Assembly (NCBI GenBank): GCA_938092125.1
Contig: CALKMQ010000155.1
Location: 1-12,768, forward strand
DNA from: an uncultured bacterium
Lineage (GTDB): Bacteria; Fidelibacterota; Marinisomatia; Marinisomatales; UBA1611
Reading direction: 5' to 3'
Length of the DNA: 12,768 bases
Below, piece by piece: positions 1 through 6,193 of this stretch. Each line of letters starts with the position of its first letter. Positions within the stretch are counted from its first letter, which is position 1. Position numbers and translations under genes: made by a program. A model generated the notes under the pieces. It saw nothing but the letters and a program-made list of their open reading frames with translations, did no database searches and had not been told where the DNA came from.

Positions 1-381
1 TCCGTTATTTCTAATGTGGATAGTCAATGACCTTGTATCAATATCTTTTATCCCAACAATTTTTTCGTTTTTAAGATAATCATTGATTGTCATCTGGGAT
101 CTCCAACTTGAAGCCAAAATAGATTCCTCTTTAATAATAAAGCCAGATATTTGGACCTTACTTGATTCCACATCCTCAGAGTTGATACCATAGTTACCTA
201 TATGAGGTGCCGTCATTGTGACTATTTGCTTTGAATATGATGGATCAGTTAGGACTTCTTGATAGCCTGTAATGCTTGTATTAAAACAAACTTCTCCAAT
301 CGTTTTACCGATTGCACCAAAAGAAGATCCTTCAAATATTGTCCCGTCCTGAAGAACTAAAACTGCGGATCTGTTTGTCAT
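1..381 (-). CDS. carA: Carbamoyl-phosphate synthase small subunit, N-terminal part (runs off left edge)
   Basis: This is the glutamine-amidotransferase subunit of carbamoyl-phosphate synthase. It supplies ammonia from glutamine to CarB for carbamoyl phosphate, which feeds pyrimidine and arginine synthesis in the cytoplasm. The reading frame starts at ATG 381 and is still open at base 1, giving 127 residues of a protein that is usually about 360-380 long. These residues match the CarA N-terminal domain: LVLQDGTIFEG (8-18), GEVCFNTSITGYQEVLTDPS (29-48), PHIGNYGIN (59-67), the D-x-E-S segment (70-73) and the GIKDIDTRSLTIHIR block (110-124). The class I glutamine amidotransferase domain with its Cys-His-Glu triad lies outside the window, so catalytic integrity cannot be judged. 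No Shine-Dalgarno motif precedes the ATG. An intrinsic terminator hairpin lies 31 nt upstream and could attenuate this gene. Identification is secure. Confidence 0.95.
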   Translation of the reverse strand, partial: MTNRSAVLVLQDGTIFEGSSFGAIGKTIGEVCFNTSITGYQEVLTDPSYSKQIVTMTAPHIGNYGINSEDVESSKVQISGFIIKEESILASSWRSQMTINDYLKNEKIVGIKDIDTRSLTIHIRNNG

Positions 382-412
382 GATTTAATCTAAATTATCT
401 TTTAAAATAGCT

Positions 413-447
413 AAAAAAAACGGCCACTCAGAAAATGAATGACCGTT
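413..447 (-). terminator. Intrinsic terminator, possibly a carA leader attenuator
   Basis: Read on the minus strand, bases 447-436 (AACGGTCATTCA) pair fully with 430-419 (TGAGTGGCCGTT). This gives a 12-bp stem with two G-U wobbles, closed by a 5-nt loop and followed by eight T residues at 420-413. On the plus strand the two wobble positions become C-A mismatches and no U-tract follows, so the signal points only leftward. It lies downstream of the LPP20-like gene stop (502) and 31 nt before the carA ATG. It can therefore end the upstream transcript. If the promoter at 463-491 is real, it would also sit in the carA leader and act as an attenuator. The structure is clear; its dual role is inferred. 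Confidence 0.88.
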
Positions 448-462
448 CAATTATGAACTCAT

Positions 463-491
463 ATTATATTTTTTCGATTTATAAAAGTAAA
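463..491 (-). promoter_or_regulatory. Candidate sigma70-type promoter for carA
   Basis: On the minus strand there is a TTTACT hexamer (491-486), a 17-nt spacer and a perfect TATAAT (468-463). It lies between the stop of the LPP20-like gene and the terminator hairpin. Transcription would start near 456-458 and give a leader of about 75 nt containing the hairpin and its T-tract before the carA ATG. The -35 matches consensus at four of six positions. The genome is AT-rich, so a chance TATAAT is possible; no regulator site is recognisable. Confidence 0.45.
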
Positions 492-501
492 ACTCTTTCA
501 T

Positions 502-1359
502 CTATTGCAGCAAAAGCATAACTCGACAGTTCGATAATACACCAAAACTCTTTTCTGCAGTTCTTACTTTATTTGCATCCATACTCGTTATGTAAATATC
601 ATCATCTAATGATCCAACAGCTTCGATGAAGAGCGGATTAATACCTACACGCTGACTGACATTTCTATCATCCATTGAGTAAGCGTATCCAACCGGGCCG
701 CGGTTTACCGCTTTTGAACGAGAATAACTTATAGTACCATAAACTAAATTGCCTTGCATATCAATTACTTCTGGACTCATAGATGGATCTACTGCATGCT
801 CTCGAGCATCAATTACAATTCCAGATATTCGCTGACTTTTAGGAATAGCAGCACTAGTCATTAAATAAGCTGGATTCATATTGTCTGATTTGTATCCCTC
901 TATATCTGTAAGAATTTCTGATAATCCAGACATTCTGACTGCTAATGCTATAGCAACTTTATCACCTTCTAAATATTCTATTTCACCTTGCTGGTAAGCA
1001 CTCCCAATTAAGCCTTCTAATCTGCTTTCAATAAGGGGCTCATCATCCATCAATTCACCAACTAAACGCCCATCAAAGTTGACCTGCTTCATTAATTCGA
1101 TTAAGTTTGACCGGGCTATTGTTCTAGCCTCAGCTTTTGCTATTTTTAAATTTTTCGCTACAAGTTTTAAAGAATTATCTACTGGTGTTTTTTCTTGAAT
1201 CTCAGAGGTCCCCCTGCAAACAATAATTCTATTAGCGTAGTCAATAAAACCGTGATCGGTATTGACTACATACGTATGTTGACCTGTTTTTTGAGAAAAT
1301 AATTGGGATAAAAGTAATAAAAAAAGTAGGGTGGTGCTTTTCAATAGGTTTATAAGCAT
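502..1359 (-). CDS. Secreted LPP20-like protein
   Basis: The protein has 285 residues from ATG 1359. An in-frame TTG at 1374 would add five residues, but the ATG places the hydrophobic segment of a signal peptide (about 4-21) directly at the N-terminus, with likely cleavage after LFSQ (20-23). It has no lipobox cysteine. The mature N-terminal half (about 35-150) has the Ala-rich helix and following strands typical of LPP20-like envelope proteins, with AEARTIARSNLIELMKQV at 76-93. The C-terminal half (about 178-285) has a second conserved-looking block: GIVIDARE (180-187), SPEVID (195-200) and GNLVYG (203-208). LPP20 relatives are envelope proteins, some linked to flagella or the cell surface, but no flagellar gene is nearby. 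The precise role is unknown. It is divergent from the lipoprotein gene to its right and is followed by an intrinsic terminator. The family call is from memory of the pattern and is moderate; the CDS itself is firm. Confidence 0.8.
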   Translation of the reverse strand: MLINLLKSTTLLFLLLLSQLFSQKTGQHTYVVNTDHGFIDYANRIIVCRGTSEIQEKTPVDNSLKLVAKNLKIAKAEARTIARSNLIELMKQVNFDGRLVGELMDDEPLIESRLEGLIGSAYQQGEIEYLEGDKVAIALAVRMSGLSEILTDIEGYKSDNMNPAYLMTSAAIPKSQRISGIVIDAREHAVDPSMSPEVIDMQGNLVYGTISYSRSKAVNRGPVGYAYSMDDRNVSQRVGINPLFIEAVGSLDDDIYITSMDANKVRTAEKSFGVLSNCRVMLLLQ

Positions 1360-1376
1360 AGATAAAAATAACAATA

Positions 1377-1382
1377 ATTATA
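1377..1382 (-). promoter_or_regulatory. Candidate -10 box in the divergent intergenic region
   Basis: A perfect TATAAT on the minus strand (1382-1377) lies 17 nt before the ATG at 1359, which would give a leader of about 10 nt. No good -35 is visible. An 8-bp palindrome, TTGCGCAA (1387-1394), lies just upstream of the box and stands out as G+C-rich in this AT-rich gap; it could be an operator. No clear promoter for the divergent plus-strand gene is seen here. This call is weak. Confidence 0.3.
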
Positions 1383-1435
1383 TGATTTGCGCAACTCCCC
1401 TGATAAATAATTACTTCGTAAATTCACATTGTAAC

Positions 1436-2383
1436 GTGAAAATAAAATTTCCCATATTGTTAATTGTTTTTATAAGCATGTCTTGTGTAGAGAATGAAAT
1501 TTTTATCCAAATACTACCTGATGGAAAAACATACTTGAGGATTACAAGTATTGGAGATTCTACAGATATACTTGATAATGATTTTGAGCACCCATCTTTT
1601 AATGATAAAAATAGTTCATATGAATTAATTAAAACTGATTCAGTTTGGAAAACTATATCTCACCTTGTCATAAAAGATTCAATATTTAATTTCAGTCCCA
1701 AATATAGTTTGGGCTTTGATTTTAATTTTCAACAAAAATTTAAATCTATTTCAAAAATAAATAGTTTTAAAATGAAGTTTATTGGCAGAAATATACAAAA
1801 CGAGTACCCGCTTCTTTACAACGCAATAATGAATAATAAATTGGATAGTCTTTTATGGCTTCCAGAAGCATTAACGGTAATTATCGATAAAGCGCTTACT
1901 GATTTAGAAGGAAATGACATTTACAAAGAAGAAAATATAAAAAGACCTAGATTGGTCAATCATTTTAAAAATTCATTCTCTAGAGTCTCAACTTTTGATG
2001 AATTGAAAGATATTCAAGATAATAGAACTGTTTTCATTCACAATACATTGAGACCATTCAAGGTAAGTCAAAAGTTTTCGACCTCTTTATCAAAAAAAAT
2101 GAAAGTGCATGAAGATCACTTAAAATCTTCTTTGGGATTAAAAGATGATAATTTTATAATAAAATTATTATTACCAGGTGAAGCAATCTCTGGAAATGCG
2201 ATGTCAATGAATGCAGACACCTTAATCTGGAAATTTGGATTAGATTCATTATTAGATGATAACTATGATTTATATGCTAGTTCTGTGGTAACCTCAAAGA
2301 AAAAAATTCAAAAAACATCCGTTATGTTCGTATGTTTTCTTCTAATGTTTGGTATAATATTAATAAGTAAACAAAAAAAATGA
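1436..2383 (+). CDS. Lipoprotein with C-terminal membrane anchor (LppM/DUF3153-like)
   Basis: The frame is open from 1331, but the best start is GTG 1436. That start puts Lys residues 2 and 4, a hydrophobic stretch (5-13) and a lipobox-like S-M-S-C with Cys17 exactly as in a lipoprotein signal. ATG 1382 would put 18 unlikely residues ahead of it. The product is then 315 residues. The exported part begins with strands around LPDGKTYLRITSIGD (27-41) and ends with LPGEAISGNAMSMNADTLIW (246-265), a pattern like DUF3153/LppM-type lipoproteins. A hydrophobic segment (295-311) followed by SKQKK closes the protein, so it is probably anchored at both ends. The middle (about 100-235) is not recognised. 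The stop overlaps the next ATG by 4 nt, so the two are probably translationally coupled. The CDS is firm; the family assignment is tentative. Confidence 0.78.
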   Translation: MKIKFPILLIVFISMSCVENEIFIQILPDGKTYLRITSIGDSTDILDNDFEHPSFNDKNSSYELIKTDSVWKTISHLVIKDSIFNFSPKYSLGFDFNFQQKFKSISKINSFKMKFIGRNIQNEYPLLYNAIMNNKLDSLLWLPEALTVIIDKALTDLEGNDIYKEENIKRPRLVNHFKNSFSRVSTFDELKDIQDNRTVFIHNTLRPFKVSQKFSTSLSKKMKVHEDHLKSSLGLKDDNFIIKLLLPGEAISGNAMSMNADTLIWKFGLDSLLDDNYDLYASSVVTSKKKIQKTSVMFVCFLLMFGIILISKQKK

Positions 2384-2862
2384 ACGCTATTTTAACAATA
2401 TTAATACTATTCTGTATTCCATATGCAGCAGATTTAAAGCCCATATATAGCGAAACACAAATTAAAACGATTCTGAATCATAAATACAACTCAGATCTAT
2501 CTAGCTTAGAGGTAATTGGGATACATTTTTATAAAAATAAAGAAGGAATCGTTCTGCAACTAGAAATTGAATTGAACTCCAACAATACGAACTATATTTT
2601 TGAAGCAATGAATGCATTATCCGAGGTTGGACAATATTCAAAAAAGACAATTTCTAAATTCATCATACTTGCTCATAACAACGAATTAGATGTGCCCTCT
2701 AGTTATGAAAGCGATGCTAGTTGTGCCATCAAATATTTTATCAAAAGTGAAATAACGAAAAGTGCTTGGATGAAAGATTGTTTAAGTAATAGCATTACGC
2801 AAAGAAAAATAGAAAATTGGTCTACTTTTAATATGGAAAAGAGTAATGAAATCATTAATTAG
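2380..2862 (+). CDS. Small secreted protein of unknown function
   Basis: The product has 160 residues. It starts with a short uncharged hydrophobic segment (3-17) resembling a signal peptide, with likely cleavage near YAA-D (15-18). The rest looks like a small alpha/beta domain: a strand near LEVIGIHFYK (43-52), a strand near GIVLQLEIEL (56-65), a helix (73-88) and a strand near FIILAH (94-99). Two cysteines in the mature region (115 and 134) could form a disulphide after export. I do not recognise the family. The ATG overlaps the lipoprotein gene's stop by 4 nt, and its own end overlaps the dioxygenase start by 17 nt, so it belongs to the same transcription unit. A role with the preceding lipoprotein is a guess from position only. 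The signal peptide lacks the usual N-terminal Lys/Arg, so export is likely rather than certain. Confidence 0.72.
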   Translation: MNAILTILILFCIPYAADLKPIYSETQIKTILNHKYNSDLSSLEVIGIHFYKNKEGIVLQLEIELNSNNTNYIFEAMNALSEVGQYSKKTISKFIILAHNNELDVPSSYESDASCAIKYFIKSEITKSAWMKDCLSNSITQRKIENWSTFNMEKSNEIIN

Positions 2863-3364
2863 CCAACTAAAAAAACATAGTCTTTATGACTTCCCAGTAA
2901 AAGATGTTTCATCAACTATTTTAAATAGTGAGATTCAAGAAAATATCATAAAAAAATATTCTCACTTTAGTAAATCTATGTATACAAGAAATAGAATATT
3001 TAGAAATGATGATTTTGAAATAATTTTATTATGCTGGCTACCAAATCAAATGGCGCCCATACATGGGCACGAGGGTGAAAAATGCTGGTTCAAAGTGATT
3101 AACGGTAGCTTAAAAATTAATAACTACTCAATTAAATCTTTAGCTCCACTAGAACTCAATCTTGAAGAAAAAATTACTGCATCAGAAGGCTATCTAGATG
3201 GACCAGCAGATATTCATTCAGTAGAAAACTGTAGTAATAAACCTGTTGTAACTCTTCACATTTATGCAAATCCTTATGACACATGTACAGTATACAATTT
3301 AAAAGAAAAACGAATTGACAAGCTGAAAATGAATTACCATAGTATTGATGGGAAATTATGCTGA
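2846..3364 (+). CDS. Cysteine dioxygenase, Arg-type (cupin)
   Basis: Cysteine dioxygenase is a cytoplasmic non-haem Fe(II) enzyme that oxidises L-cysteine with O2 to cysteine sulphinate, the entry to taurine or to sulphite and pyruvate. This 172-residue protein has no signal peptide and carries the whole known active site. H73 and H75 (PIHGH) and H124 (DIHSVEN) are the three iron ligands. C80 is five residues after H75, where the Cys of the Cys-Tyr cross-link sits. Y140, in the THLHIY-like block TLHIYANPYDTC (136-147), is its partner, and T136/H138/Y140 match the Ser-His-Tyr triad. YTRN (46-49) supplies the Arg that binds the cysteine carboxylate, which separates true cysteine dioxygenases from Gln-type 3-mercaptopropionate dioxygenases. 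Length is slightly below the mammalian 200. It lies among exported-protein genes and overlaps both neighbours (17 nt before, 7 nt after). Its metabolic partners are not in the window. Confidence 0.92.
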   Translation: MKSLISQLKKHSLYDFPVKDVSSTILNSEIQENIIKKYSHFSKSMYTRNRIFRNDDFEIILLCWLPNQMAPIHGHEGEKCWFKVINGSLKINNYSIKSLAPLELNLEEKITASEGYLDGPADIHSVENCSNKPVVTLHIYANPYDTCTVYNLKEKRIDKLKMNYHSIDGKLC

Positions 3365-3822
3365 AAAAATTAGCGCTTATTATATACTTGATTTCTTTAC
3401 AATATTTATTTTCACAAAACCAAAATGACCAAATAAGAACTGAAATTCACCTTGAATACATCAAAGACATAAAACTTTTTCATAGTCCGCCTGAACCACT
3501 TTTTATTGGACGTCCATTTGAATTGTCACTAGTAACAGAGTTAAGCGAATCAATGATTATATCTGTTCTCCTATTTTTCAAAACTGATAGCATGAAAACA
3601 TATAGAGAAATTCTTCTTGATGGAGAAAGTGGGCTTTATAAGTATAAAGTTAACATAAAAGATTTTCCTGGCAACTCAATCGATTATTTTTTTGCTGTGC
3701 GAACGACAGATGGTAAAATCTATGGAGCGCCGGTAGATAAAGAAAATATTTTAGTGCCCATTCAGAAAAACTTCATTGATCCAGTACAATATTACGAGCA
3801 AAAAAAACGATTGAACCAATGA
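3358..3822 (+). CDS. Secreted Ig-like beta-sandwich protein
   Basis: The product has 154 residues. A signal peptide (Lys3-Lys4, hydrophobic 5-18, cleavage near LFSQ at 17-20) directs it to the periplasm or beyond. The mature part is one domain of alternating strands with an Ig/fibronectin-like pattern: PPEPLFIGRPFELSL (44-58), MIISVLLFFK (66-75), YREILLDG (82-89), YKYKVNI (94-100) and IDYFFAVRTTDGKIYGAP (108-125). The final part (about 133-154) is a charged tail ending KKRLNQ. Such domains usually mediate binding in larger envelope proteins; here the domain stands alone, so partner and role are unknown. Its ATG overlaps the end of the dioxygenase gene, and its stop overlaps the ligA ATG by 4 nt. 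The fold call rests on strand pattern, not on a specific motif. Confidence 0.76.
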   Translation: MLKKLALIIYLISLQYLFSQNQNDQIRTEIHLEYIKDIKLFHSPPEPLFIGRPFELSLVTELSESMIISVLLFFKTDSMKTYREILLDGESGLYKYKVNIKDFPGNSIDYFFAVRTTDGKIYGAPVDKENILVPIQKNFIDPVQYYEQKKRLNQ

Positions 3823-5819
3823 AGACTATTCTAGATAAATTGAATGAACTAAAACTTTCTTTAGAAAAGCATAATTATCACTATTACGTTTTAGATAATC
3901 CAATTATATCAGATAAAGAATGGGATGATCTATTTAAAAAACTACAAAAATTAGAGAACGAAAATCCTACTTTAATAGATAAAGATTCACCAACTCAGAG
4001 AGTTGGCGCAAAACCATTAGCAGGGTTTGAAACTGTAGCACACCGCACACCAATGCTCTCTCTTTCGAATGCGATGAATAATGAAGAACTATATTTATTC
4101 AACGACAGAATTAAAAAACTGTTAGAAACAGAATCAAAAATTGAATATATGGCAGAACCTAAGCTAGATGGTATTGGTGTCGAATTAATATACCAAGATG
4201 GTATTTTCATAAAGGGTTTAACAAGAGGTAATGGTTTTGAGGGAGAAGACATAACTCAAAACCTTCGAACAATTAAATCTATACCCTTGAAACTTTTAGG
4301 CTCTGATTTCCCAAGTTTATTAGAAGTCCGAGGCGAAGTTTTCATAAAAAAAAATAAATTTAACGATTTAAATAAATATCAATTAGAGCAAGGTTTACAA
4401 GTTTTTGCAAACCCTAGAAATGCCGCTGCAGGAAGTTTGAGGCAACTAGATGCGAAGATAACTTCTAAAAGACCATTATCTATAAATTGTTATGAACCAG
4501 GTATCATTAAAGGAAAAGACTATCAAACTCATGAAGATTTTTTAATTCATATTAAAAACCTTGGCCTACCAGTAAATAAAATGATAAAAAAAGTTACTGG
4601 AACTAAAAGTATAATAGACTATCATAATGCTTTAGAATTAAATCGAAATAATCTTAATTATGAAATCGATGGCACTGTTTTTAAACTCAATAAATATATT
4701 GAGCGGGAGAAAGCAGGTTCAAGAAGTAGGTCACCACGCTGGGCCATCGCTGGGAAGTTTAAAGCTCAACAAGTAACTAGTAAAATAATTAATATATCTG
4801 TGCAAGTGGGTAGAACTGGCGCTTTGACTCCCGTTGCGAAAGTAAAACCTGTTTATGTATCAGGTGTAACCGTCACTAATATTACTTTGCATAATCAAGA
4901 TGAAATAACTAGAAAAGATATTAGGATTGGTGATAGCGTTCTAATTGAAAGATCTGGGGACGTTATCCCAAAAATTGTAAAGGTAGTAAGTCGTAAAAAT
5001 GAAAACTCCCCAAAATTTCAAATTGACTCATCGTGCCCAACATGTTCTCAGCCAGCAGTAAAATTAAAAGATGAAGCGATAACAAGGTGCCTAAATCCTA
5101 GCTGCCCCGCAAAACTCAAAGGAAGACTCCAACATTTCTGCTCAAAGTTGGCAATGAATATTGAGGGACTCGGTGTAAAAATTATTGAACAACTAATTGA
5201 TAGCCAGTTAATTAAAAAGGTCGATGAAATTTTTACAATTGATAAAAAAAAATTGTCAAACCTTGAAGGCTTAGGTGAAAAATCTGCCCAAAACATAATT
5301 GAATCAATTAATACGTCAAAAAATACATCGTTTTCTCGATTTGTTTATGCCCTTGGCATTCGAAATGTTGGAGAGCACACGGCTAAAATATTAGAAAAAA
5401 AATATGATGGAGACTTGAATAATTTTATAGAATCAACAGAGGAAGAATTAATCAATTTAGACGAAATTGGTGAAATAGTTGCTAAATCAATAGTCTCTTT
5501 TTGGAAAAATGATGAAAATAAATCCTCGGTTAAAAATTGTTTATCTAGCGGTGTAAAAATCATCAAACCTAAAAAGAGTCTTTCAAACCATTTAAACGAA
5601 ACAATTTTTGCATTTACGGGAACGCTTGAGCTAATGAATAGAAATGATGCGAAAAAAAGCGTTGAAGATGCAGGAGGAGAAACAAAGAGTAGTTTAACAA
5701 AGAACACGACCCATTTAGTTGCTGGTAAAAATGCAGGTTCAAAAGTTGAAAAAGCAAAAAATATGTCTATAACTATATTAACCGAAGAAAAATTTATAGA
5801 ACTATTAAAAAACAGTTAA
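3819..5819 (+). CDS. ligA: NAD+-dependent DNA ligase
   Basis: LigA seals nicks in DNA during replication and repair, using NAD+ to adenylate its active-site lysine. At 666 residues it is of normal length and all domains are present. Domain Ia has HNYHYYVLDNP (18-28). The SPTQRVG motif is at 57-63 and HRTPMLSLSNA at 75-85. The catalytic lysine is K115 in KLDG (115-118). Further nucleotidyltransferase motifs are EVRGEVF (169-175), ANPRNAAAGSLRQLD (197-211) and DGTVFK (284-289). The OB fold carries GRTGALTPVA (331-340) and SGDVIP (379-384). A zinc finger uses C406, C409, C424 and C429. Helix-hairpin-helix repeats follow (about 445-560), and a BRCT domain ends the protein (about 590-666). It appears fully functional. 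It overlaps the secreted Ig-like gene by 4 nt, with no Shine-Dalgarno motif, so translation is probably coupled. No terminator is evident after it. Confidence 0.98.
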   Translation: MKTILDKLNELKLSLEKHNYHYYVLDNPIISDKEWDDLFKKLQKLENENPTLIDKDSPTQRVGAKPLAGFETVAHRTPMLSLSNAMNNEELYLFNDRIKKLLETESKIEYMAEPKLDGIGVELIYQDGIFIKGLTRGNGFEGEDITQNLRTIKSIPLKLLGSDFPSLLEVRGEVFIKKNKFNDLNKYQLEQGLQVFANPRNAAAGSLRQLDAKITSKRPLSINCYEPGIIKGKDYQTHEDFLIHIKNLGLPVNKMIKKVTGTKSIIDYHNALELNRNNLNYEIDGTVFKLNKYIEREKAGSRSRSPRWAIAGKFKAQQVTSKIINISVQVGRTGALTPVAKVKPVYVSGVTVTNITLHNQDEITRKDIRIGDSVLIERSGDVIPKIVKVVSRKNENSPKFQIDSSCPTCSQPAVKLKDEAITRCLNPSCPAKLKGRLQHFCSKLAMNIEGLGVKIIEQLIDSQLIKKVDEIFTIDKKKLSNLEGLGEKSAQNIIESINTSKNTSFSRFVYALGIRNVGEHTAKILEKKYDGDLNNFIESTEEELINLDEIGEIVAKSIVSFWKNDENKSSVKNCLSSGVKIIKPKKSLSNHLNETIFAFTGTLELMNRNDAKKSVEDAGGETKSSLTKNTTHLVAGKNAGSKVEKAKNMSITILTEEKFIELLKNS

Positions 5820-5848
5820 ATACTAATTTTGTATAATTACTATTAAGC

Positions 5849-5854
5849 TATAAT
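5849..5854 (+). promoter_or_regulatory. Candidate -10 box before the second plus-strand gene run
   Basis: A TATAAT lies 15 nt before the ATG at 5870, in the only gap (50 nt) between ligA and the following genes. A second TATAAT is at 5832-5837. No convincing -35 is seen; a T-rich TTTTGT is at 5827-5832. No terminator hairpin separates ligA from this gene, so read-through from the ligA transcript is also possible. Confidence 0.3.
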
Positions 5855-5869
5855 ACATTAATTTATGCA

Positions 5870-6184
5870 ATGAATATGATGAACATTGAAGAAGTAGTTG
5901 GCGATATAATACTTATAATTTTAGAAGGGCATGAACCACTTCAAAAAATTGGGATTGAAAGTGACAAAATTTATGCTCGCATAAAAGGTTATGATGGGCA
6001 CGGACTCTGGATTTACCAGCCTCAATTTAAAATTCCAAAATCGAATTCAACAAAAAAAGATACTCCTCAAAAAGTGGAAGCATCTATATTGATTCCTTGG
6101 GGGTTCATTGTTTCTATAGCTCACTTCCCCGGGTCAGAAGGTTTTGATTTTCCAAGTCCATTTGATTCAGAAATTGGATTTTAA
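5870..6184 (+). CDS. Small protein of unknown function upstream of YadGH
   Basis: The product has 104 residues and starts at the first of three closely spaced Met codons (5870, 5876, 5879), none with a Shine-Dalgarno motif. There is no signal peptide and no obvious membrane segment. The N-terminal half looks strand-rich (GDIILIILEG, 11-20; KIYARIKGYDGHGLWIY, 33-49). A Lys-rich loop follows (about 54-66), then another hydrophobic strand (ASILIPWGFIVSIAHFPG, 71-88) and a tail rich in Phe and Pro (FDFPSPFDSEIGF, 92-104). I do not recognise the family. It ends 9 nt before the ABC ATPase start and so is probably co-transcribed with the transporter. The frame is open and compact between two real genes on the same strand, which supports it as a real gene. 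A cytosolic accessory role for the transporter is a positional guess only. Confidence 0.7.
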   Translation: MNMMNIEEVVGDIILIILEGHEPLQKIGIESDKIYARIKGYDGHGLWIYQPQFKIPKSNSTKKDTPQKVEASILIPWGFIVSIAHFPGSEGFDFPSPFDSEIGF

Positions 6185-6193
6185 TAATCCTTT

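Noticed and set aside
451..462. Three-codon frame (ATG AGT TCA TAA) on the minus strand before the carA hairpin, as a leader peptide
   Set aside because: It is too short, has no informative codons, and would begin upstream of the predicted transcription start.
1331..1435. Extended N-terminus of the lipoprotein gene from GTG 1331 or ATG 1382
   Set aside because: The extension would put 18-35 non-signal-like residues before a well-formed lipoprotein signal, and the 1331 start would overlap the divergent gene's signal peptide coding region.
3995..4252. Minus-strand open frame of 85 codons inside ligA
   Set aside because: It lies wholly opposite conserved ligase motifs and its translation has no recognisable domain, so it is a shadow of ligA. 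The same applies to minus frames at 5048-5296 and 5345-5707.
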